The position numbers and the translations under genes were made by a program. The notes under the pieces are model-generated. The model ran no database searches, was not told where the DNA came from, and saw only the letters and a list, made by a program, of their open reading frames with translations. This document shows positions 58,730 to 64,000 of a DNA stretch of 64,000 nucleotides, piece by piece. The stretch lies in NCBI GenBank assembly GCA_017428625.1, contig JAFRQM010000005.1, positions 106,217 to 170,216 on the forward strand. Direction: 5' to 3'. Every line of letters starts with the position of its first letter. Position 1 is the stretch's first letter. This DNA is from Clostridia bacterium (GTDB taxonomy: Bacteria > Bacillota > Clostridia > Oscillospirales > Acutalibacteraceae).

Positions 58730-61312
58730 ATGTTATTCAAAAAGCTTGTGGCTGTGTTCACAAAATGTTCATTTTTTGTTGTTATTGTATCATTGATGAT
58801 TAACGTTGTTAACCCTGTTTCAGCCTTTGCCTATCTTAACAGCGGTAAGGATGTTATGGTAAGCGCCAACTCGGAAGAATTGACCGAAGTCGATGAAGTG
58901 TTACCCTGGAACACCAAGGCTATGGGCGCCGAACACGCACATTCATCCGGTTATATGGGCAACGGGGTCAGAATTGCAATTGTTGACTCCGGCATAGATA
59001 TATACAGTGAGGTCCGTGCGTGCGGAGGCGTGGATTTTGAAGATCCGGAATACTGCCGCGGCGACGACCTGAGCGGTCACGGAACATCGGTTGCGGGTAT
59101 TATTGCCGCGCCTGCCGATGATTCCGGTCTTATAGGCATCGCGCCTGAAGCAAGCGTTTACAATCTCCGTGTTCTCAGCGGAGTTAACGCGGCTCCCGTA
59201 AGCCGTATTATTGAAGCGCTTGACTGGTGTATTGAAAATGATATTCAGATAATCAATATGAGTTTCGGCACGGACAAGTATTCGCCCGCGTTATACACAA
59301 AGATAAACGAAGTTTATCAGCACGGAATATTAATTGTTTCCTCTGCAGGCAACGGAGAGGAATTACAATACCCCGCAAAGTTTTCCAAAGTTATTTCCGT
59401 CGGCGCTGTTGACAGCGAGATGAAAACAGCAGAAAAAACGGTAACGGATGAAACGCTTGATTTTGTCGCACCGGGTATAAATGTTTATTCAACATCATTG
59501 CTCGGCGGATACTGCGCAGTGTCGGGAACAAGCGCAGCCGCGGCACATATTACCGGATGCGCCGCCGTTCTTCTCGGCAGAGATCCATCCAGGTCGGCTG
59601 ATTTCATAAAAAATCTTATGATATACAGCTGCAAAGATCTCGGGGAAAAAGAGAACTACGGTTACGGTATGCCCGACCTTGAGTTCGCTCTTAAAAACTA
59701 TGATGAATTTGCCGCGGAATACAAAGAGGATGACGAATCCGTCCCGATAAATCCCGCGCCCGCGGAAGGCCTTGTAGAAGATGACTGCTGTGTTGTGGGA
59801 CAGTGGAGCAGAGATGGTCATGAAGGTCTTGCTGACTACTTTTTCGGCGTTCCATCATTTATTTATCCGGAAAGTTTTCCTGAGTTCATAAAGATTGCAA
59901 GTTATACCTGTGATGCAACTTTTCTTTCCTATAAGGCATTACACGGAATTGAAAATTATGTTGTTGCGGCAAAACTGCTTTATGAAATAGCAGTGAAATA
60001 TAAAACGGATGAAAGTTTTAATCATATAAACTACCGAAAAGATTTAAAACTTTTATTAGATACGGGTAAAAAAGGTTATTATCATGATATTATTAATGCT
60101 GTTAGCAGAATTTTTGATATTTTCATTAATGGAGAATCTGTTTATGACAATATAAACAATAAAGGAAATCCATATAAATCTACAGATCTTTCATCTACAA
60201 TAGTAGATGTTACGAATCCCGATTATTCAAATGAGTCTGCGGGATTGTATTTCAATTCGATTCCAGAAAAGAAAGCGGTTCTTGTTTTCGGAATGTGTTT
60301 TCACTTATTGGGAGATATTTATGCGCACAGAGCAATCGTCCCAACAACAGCGATATCAAATGAACAAAGCACCTGTCACGGAGAAGTGGGTGAAGGAAAC
60401 AACAGCAACACTTATTTTGTTGTAAATGATTTTGTAAACGATTGTAATAAACATGTTTATTCTAAAGAAGAAATCAGAAATCTTGCAAAAATAAAGTATA
60501 ATACTGATAAAGCTATCTATGAAACGGAACTGAAAAATACCAAGGGATTACATGTAATAAAGATATTCTTTGAGTATATAGTATTTTTAATAGGCGGAAC
60601 TGAAAGAATAGAAAAGAAATTAAAAGCTGAAAAACAGGCAGAATTAGATAAAGGATTACTTAGATATGCTACCAATGATATATGTAAAACCAGTTTTTCT
60701 TTTTGCAAAACAGGAGGAGATAATCTTTTTTGCTACGGAGCAATAAGACGGCTTGCCGGGTTGGGCGTTCTTCAATTCAAGGATATTAAATTTGCCCTCA
60801 ACACAAACCATACAAACTATAAGAATAATAAAACATATTATGAAGACCAATCGCCGTCCGATATTTTCCACTTTGAACGATATGAAGTTGCCAAAAAGGT
60901 CACCGCATATTATACAGGCTTGTTTTTAGGATACACTCCAAACGCAACATTCAATGAGTTTGATCCATATTATCTCATTTCGGAAGTATATGGAGAAAAT
61001 ATAAGCAAATACGCCGTTAAAATCGATCAATATTACAATTATCTCAAAGCATACGATCAAAACAGTGATATTCTAAAAGCAACCTTCTGGAGCAATAAAA
61101 GCCATTCTCTGTTCCATTACACAACAATTGTTTATAATAATTGTTATTTTATTGACCCGGACACATATATTGTCAGTTCAGACCCGAATGTTCTCCCCGG
61201 CAGCGCACTGAGCGAAAAGCCGAAATATTATTCGGGAGTATTCCCCGAGGTAAGAAAAAACAACCGGCTGCTTAAAGCCACTGACTTTTATTACGGAGGT
61301 TTGGCATGGTGA
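58730..61312 (+). CDS. Secreted subtilisin-like protease fused to a phospholipase C/P1-nuclease-like domain
   Basis: An 860-residue exported protein. After a signal peptide (1-34), residues 55-330 form a subtilase with Asp86 (AIVDSGID), His117 (SGHGTSVAG), oxyanion Asn208 (SSAGNG) and Ser268 (SGTSAAAAH), so it should be active. From about residue 360 an unrelated helical domain begins. Its motif FHLLGDIYAHRA (His525, Asp529, His533) is the HxxxDxxxH pattern of zinc-dependent phospholipase C and S1/P1 nuclease folds. DNA composition turns AT-rich near 59.85 kb, exactly at the domain border. Its last seven bases overlap the next gene. Confidence 0.8.
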   Translation: MLFKKLVAVFTKCSFFVVIVSLMINVVNPVSAFAYLNSGKDVMVSANSEELTEVDEVLPWNTKAMGAEHAHSSGYMGNGVRIAIVDSGIDIYSEVRACGGVDFEDPEYCRGDDLSGHGTSVAGIIAAPADDSGLIGIAPEASVYNLRVLSGVNAAPVSRIIEALDWCIENDIQIINMSFGTDKYSPALYTKINEVYQHGILIVSSAGNGEELQYPAKFSKVISVGAVDSEMKTAEKTVTDETLDFVAPGINVYSTSLLGGYCAVSGTSAAAAHITGCAAVLLGRDPSRSADFIKNLMIYSCKDLGEKENYGYGMPDLEFALKNYDEFAAEYKEDDESVPINPAPAEGLVEDDCCVVGQWSRDGHEGLADYFFGVPSFIYPESFPEFIKIASYTCDATFLSYKALHGIENYVVAAKLLYEIAVKYKTDESFNHINYRKDLKLLLDTGKKGYYHDIINAVSRIFDIFINGESVYDNINNKGNPYKSTDLSSTIVDVTNPDYSNESAGLYFNSIPEKKAVLVFGMCFHLLGDIYAHRAIVPTTAISNEQSTCHGEVGEGNNSNTYFVVNDFVNDCNKHVYSKEEIRNLAKIKYNTDKAIYETELKNTKGLHVIKIFFEYIVFLIGGTERIEKKLKAEKQAELDKGLLRYATNDICKTSFSFCKTGGDNLFCYGAIRRLAGLGVLQFKDIKFALNTNHTNYKNNKTYYEDQSPSDIFHFERYEVAKKVTAYYTGLFLGYTPNATFNEFDPYYLISEVYGENISKYAVKIDQYYNYLKAYDQNSDILKATFWSNKSHSLFHYTTIVYNNCYFIDPDTYIVSSDPNVLPGSALSEKPKYYSGVFPEVRKNNRLLKATDFYYGGLAW

Positions 61313-61328
61313 AAAGAATCAAATCATT
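61262..61328 (+). repeat. 67-base direct repeat, copy A
   Basis: Spans the end of the subtilisin-fusion gene, the ribosome site (ACGGAGGTTTGGC) and the first codons of the next gene. It matches 62915-62981 at 64 of 67 positions. Confidence 0.88.
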
Positions 61329-62928
61329 TATATCCGTTTTTCTTGTCTGCGTTATTATGCTTTCGTTTACAGGTGTAAGTGTTAATGCGATGGATATAAG
61401 CACCGTAAGGGAAGGCTTTTCCGATGTTATTGTTTCGAAGGACGGAAAATATCAGTATGTAATAAAAGATGAAACCGGAGAACTATATCTGGTTGGTTCG
61501 CTTGAAAAAGGGCTTACCGTGCTTAATATTCCGGAAGAAATTGACGGAAAAACAGTTGTCGGCACTGATCGAATTTTCGTAGATTCCCCAACCATTATCA
61601 GAGTAAACTATCCCGACACCGTTAAATCGACCTTTTACACAGGGCTGGTCATTAAGTGCAGCAAAACATGGGTTCCGCCACTTTGCACAATCAACTATAA
61701 CGACGGTATTGAAGAATTTCTTCGTTCTTATATATGTTTTCTTTCCATCGGCGCAAATGTTTTAGGAAGTCTTTTTTCATATAACAGATTTAAACTTCTT
61801 GTATTACCTGAAAACCTTAAAGAATTAACAACATATAGTATCGACGCCGGTTATGCAGAAAACATAATAGTTCCTGAGAATGTTGTTTTGTCAAAAAGAT
61901 CAATCACCATCAATGATTATGACTATTATTATAGAGACATTGATGGATATGGCGCTGATCCCGATTACTTAAGGAACCCATGCTCAGTCTATTTTACAGG
62001 GAACGCATTAAATGCAGACCCGCTGGCGTTTTGCTACACCTATCGCTACGATACAGAATTCTATGGGTATCTCCCGTTTATAGGTCCTGTCAAAGAAATA
62101 ACAATTTATAAAAAGCCCAACGCTTTTGGGTTTGAAAGATTTCACGGTGTAATATTCAAAGATGCTTTAAAAAAATATGAAAAAGCAGTTTACACAGATT
62201 ATTGGTATGGATATGAAAATGCTGAAACTCCGTGGATTATCCTGTCTTACTATGATGAACACCCTGACGAAATTCCGGAGGGTAACACAATCAAAGAATA
62301 CACCGGCGAATGGTGGAAAAACATCAAAGAAATCCAAAGTATCGAATTAGACGGATTTCATATTATTAAAAACAATAATCCGGAAGCAAAAGGAACAATC
62401 ACAGAACTTGGCTGGTCGCAATCAAACGATCCGTCGCAGTATTTCAGTAATGAATATGCGCTGAATATTCAGCCCGGTGTTACCAGAACGCTGAAGCCGA
62501 CATCTGCACCGAAAGGCGTATTTGACAACAGAATGTTTTTTATATCTCTCAACGAAGATGTGGCGACGGTCGATAAAGATACCGGTAAGATTACTGCAAT
62601 AAAAGACGGTGAGGCAACAATACGCTGCATAGCCGCTTCAGGCGTTTATTCCGACTGTATTGTAACGGTAAACGACTTGGGAGATTCTTCGGTTGAACCG
62701 GAAGAATATTCGATAATTGAACCTGATAATCCTTCTGTAGAACCGAATGAACCGCCGACAGAGCCGGATGATGAATCAATAATTGATAAAATCCTTAACA
62801 GTTCGGTTGTTTCCGCTATAAAATCGGGAATTGAAATTGTTATATATTATATAGAGCAGTTTTTCAGCAGTGTTGCGGAATGGTTTACCGGCATTATTGC
62901 ATTTTTCAGTAATAAACCGGCTGCTTAA
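61306..62928 (+). CDS. Secreted surface protein with Ig-like (Big2) domain
   Basis: A 540-residue exported protein. Signal peptide MVKRIKSFISVFLVCVIMLS is nearly identical to that of the next gene. Residues 40-330 are beta-rich with leucine-rich-like strands (LLVLPENLKELTTYSI, AENIIVPENV) recalling BspA-type repeats. Residues about 380-460 form a Big2-type Ig domain (SLNEDVATVDKDTGKITAIKDGEATIRC). A proline/glutamate linker and an aromatic amphipathic C-terminal tail follow (FFSSVAEWFTGIIAFF). It is probably a cell-surface or adhesive protein. It starts seven bases before the end of the protease gene, so expression is coupled. Confidence 0.78.
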   Translation: MVKRIKSFISVFLVCVIMLSFTGVSVNAMDISTVREGFSDVIVSKDGKYQYVIKDETGELYLVGSLEKGLTVLNIPEEIDGKTVVGTDRIFVDSPTIIRVNYPDTVKSTFYTGLVIKCSKTWVPPLCTINYNDGIEEFLRSYICFLSIGANVLGSLFSYNRFKLLVLPENLKELTTYSIDAGYAENIIVPENVVLSKRSITINDYDYYYRDIDGYGADPDYLRNPCSVYFTGNALNADPLAFCYTYRYDTEFYGYLPFIGPVKEITIYKKPNAFGFERFHGVIFKDALKKYEKAVYTDYWYGYENAETPWIILSYYDEHPDEIPEGNTIKEYTGEWWKNIKEIQSIELDGFHIIKNNNPEAKGTITELGWSQSNDPSQYFSNEYALNIQPGVTRTLKPTSAPKGVFDNRMFFISLNEDVATVDKDTGKITAIKDGEATIRCIAASGVYSDCIVTVNDLGDSSVEPEEYSIIEPDNPSVEPNEPPTEPDDESIIDKILNSSVVSAIKSGIEIVIYYIEQFFSSVAEWFTGIIAFFSNKPAA

Positions 62929-62981
62929 AGTCGCTGACTTTTATTACGGAGGTTTGGCATGGTAAAAAGAATCAAATCATT
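62915..62981 (+). repeat. 67-base direct repeat, copy B
   Basis: Contains the last codons and stop of the Big2 protein gene, the same ribosome site and the start of the following gene; three mismatches to 61262-61328. Confidence 0.88.
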
Positions 62982-63849
62982 CTTTGCCGTTCTTATGGTT
63001 TGCTGTGTTTTGTTTTCATTAACCGGTATTAATGCTAACGCTGATGCGGCAGACTTATACACCGTTAAGTTTGTTGACGAAGACGGCACCGAACTTCAGA
63101 GCAGCGAATGGGAATACGGCGAAACGCCTTCATATTCCGATGAATCCCCGACAAAAGAAGCCGATGACTGGTATAGTTATGAGTTCAAAGGATGGACTCC
63201 CGAAATCACAGAGGTAACGGGAAATGCGACATACACTGCAGTATATACCTCAACACCGATTGAGTATATTGCGAGATTTGTCGAATATGGTGGAACGGTA
63301 GTGAAAATCCCATATACAATCGAAACCGAAAAAATTGACGAACCTGCCGTTCCTGAAATATGGGGTTTAATAGGCAAATGGGAAGAATACACCCTTAAAC
63401 CGGGCGGAATCACGGTTAAAGCTGTTTACACAGATCATTCTGAACCGATGATTATGATTGGTTGTATAGATGAATATGATGAATTCGAATGGGGCATATC
63501 TGACGTTACAGCTGATTATAAAGATGATAATACATTTGAGTATTATGCCATAAACAAACCCGAGGGCGCTGAAATTCATTGGTATGTAAATTGTGAAGAT
63601 GTAGGCATGGGTAACAGTATGGGTTGGCTTAACGTAAAAGAATCAACTGAAAACTACACTGTTCAGGCAAAGATAGTTGACAGCAAAGGTAATATTATTG
63701 CAGAAAGCCAAACTGTAAATGTTACTGTCAAGAATGGTTTATTTGATAAACTTATGTGGTTGTTAAAACCACTATTTTCAATAGACGGAAGAATTAAAAA
63801 GTTTCTTTTGGATCATTGGAATCGTTTTTGGAATCGTTTGCCTCAATAA
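62959..63849 (+). CDS. Secreted protein with Listeria-Bacteroides repeat domain
   Basis: A 296-residue exported protein. The signal peptide MVKRIKSFFAVLMVCCVLFS matches its neighbour. Residues 35-100 form an InlB B-repeat/Flg_new module (YTVKFVDEDGTELQSSEW, FKGWTPEITEVTGNATYTAVY) with a partial second copy after it (EYIARFVEYGG). The middle is beta-rich (Ig-like, ENYTVQAKIVDSKGNIIAE), and the end is an aromatic, basic tail FDKLMWLLKPLF..NRFWNRLPQ. Surface attachment or binding is inferred. It is AT-rich like the rest of the cluster. Confidence 0.78.
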   Translation: MVKRIKSFFAVLMVCCVLFSLTGINANADAADLYTVKFVDEDGTELQSSEWEYGETPSYSDESPTKEADDWYSYEFKGWTPEITEVTGNATYTAVYTSTPIEYIARFVEYGGTVVKIPYTIETEKIDEPAVPEIWGLIGKWEEYTLKPGGITVKAVYTDHSEPMIMIGCIDEYDEFEWGISDVTADYKDDNTFEYYAINKPEGAEIHWYVNCEDVGMGNSMGWLNVKESTENYTVQAKIVDSKGNIIAESQTVNVTVKNGLFDKLMWLLKPLFSIDGRIKKFLLDHWNRFWNRLPQ

Positions 63850-63860
63850 TTGTTAATGCC

Positions 63861-64000
63861 AATTTTCAAAAAGATCCATACGGAAGAGATATTAAGAAAG
63901 ACGGCGGAACAATAACCTGCAATGACGGATTTTTCCGTAAACTCATTGCTTTCTTTCAGTGGCTGTTCAACGCACTCCCTGAAAAAACAGTTCAGCCGAA
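63861..64000 (+). pseudogene. Possible remnant of another secreted-protein C-terminus
   Basis: After the stop at 63849 a different frame reads NANFQKDPYGRDIKKDGG and GFFRKLIAFFQWLFNALPEK to the window edge without a stop. There is no start codon or ribosome site; the frame is closed by a stop about 60 bases upstream. The segment resembles the aromatic C-terminal tails of the neighbouring secreted proteins, so it looks like a leftover from duplication or recombination. The reading cannot be completed within the window. Confidence 0.35.

Overview
The window looks like a chromosomal segment of an uncultured gut-type anaerobic Firmicute (class Clostridia, probably Oscillospirales/Ruminococcaceae-like). 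This is inferred from: strong AAGGAGG-type ribosome sites with frequent GTG/TTG starts; HydG and a TM1266-type regulator for [FeFe] hydrogenase; a lysine route through meso-diaminopimelate dehydrogenase; an oxygen-sensitive ThiH-type thiamine pathway; DUF4474 and Listeria-Bacteroides-repeat secreted proteins. DNA is moderately GC-rich by eye, except for an AT-rich block after about 59.85 kb. No rRNA, tRNA, CRISPR array, transposase or integrase was seen.

Layout. 1-0.7 kb: end of a lipoprotein gene (minus). 1.0-7.6 kb: a compact nine-gene HK97-type head and packaging cassette (terminase small/large, portal, protease, decoration, capsid, connectors) closed by a terminator, with no tail, lysis, integrase or repressor genes. 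7.8-12.7 kb (minus): rlmB, a giant protein with a degenerate P-type ATPase body, and ddh. 12.9-14.6 kb: parA-parB. 14.7-20.6 kb: secreted or membrane hydrolases (metallophosphoesterase, cupin, lipoprotein tyrosine phosphatase, PAP2, alpha/beta hydrolase), then a GH43 enzyme (minus). 22-26 kb: a discrete adenylating ligase, condensation enzyme and carrier protein, plus two small membrane proteins. 26-28.8 kb: larB-larC-larE for the nickel-pincer cofactor. 28.8-32.4 kb: TPP riboswitch and thiS-F-G-H-E, then a GDPD phosphodiesterase and CorA. 34.3-37.6 kb (minus): alaX and ligA. 37.7-39.8 kb: DUF4474 secreted protein and a glycosyltransferase. 39.8-41.4 kb: a second TPP riboswitch and thiC. 41.5-45 kb: two calcineurin-like phosphoesterases (one degenerate) and a papain-like secreted protein. 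45-54.6 kb (minus): lipase, a zinc ABC transporter whose binding protein has ZinT nested inside it, hydG with its regulator, aspartokinase and homoserine dehydrogenase. 54.8-58.4 kb: AI-2E-family exporter and an EF-G-like GTPase. 58.7-64 kb: an AT-rich cluster of secreted proteins led by a subtilisin fused to a phospholipase-C-like domain.

How they fit. The two thiamine loci sit under separate TPP riboswitches and together cover thiazole and pyrimidine synthesis. hom, ask and ddh belong to aspartate-family metabolism. The zinc cluster is a complete uptake system. The most unusual items are the orphan capsid cassette, the A-C-carrier trio, the pseudo P-type ATPase, the nested ZnuA-ZinT protein, the shuffled secreted-protein locus at the right end, and a dispersed family of intergenic elements made of 7-base repeats around hairpins.
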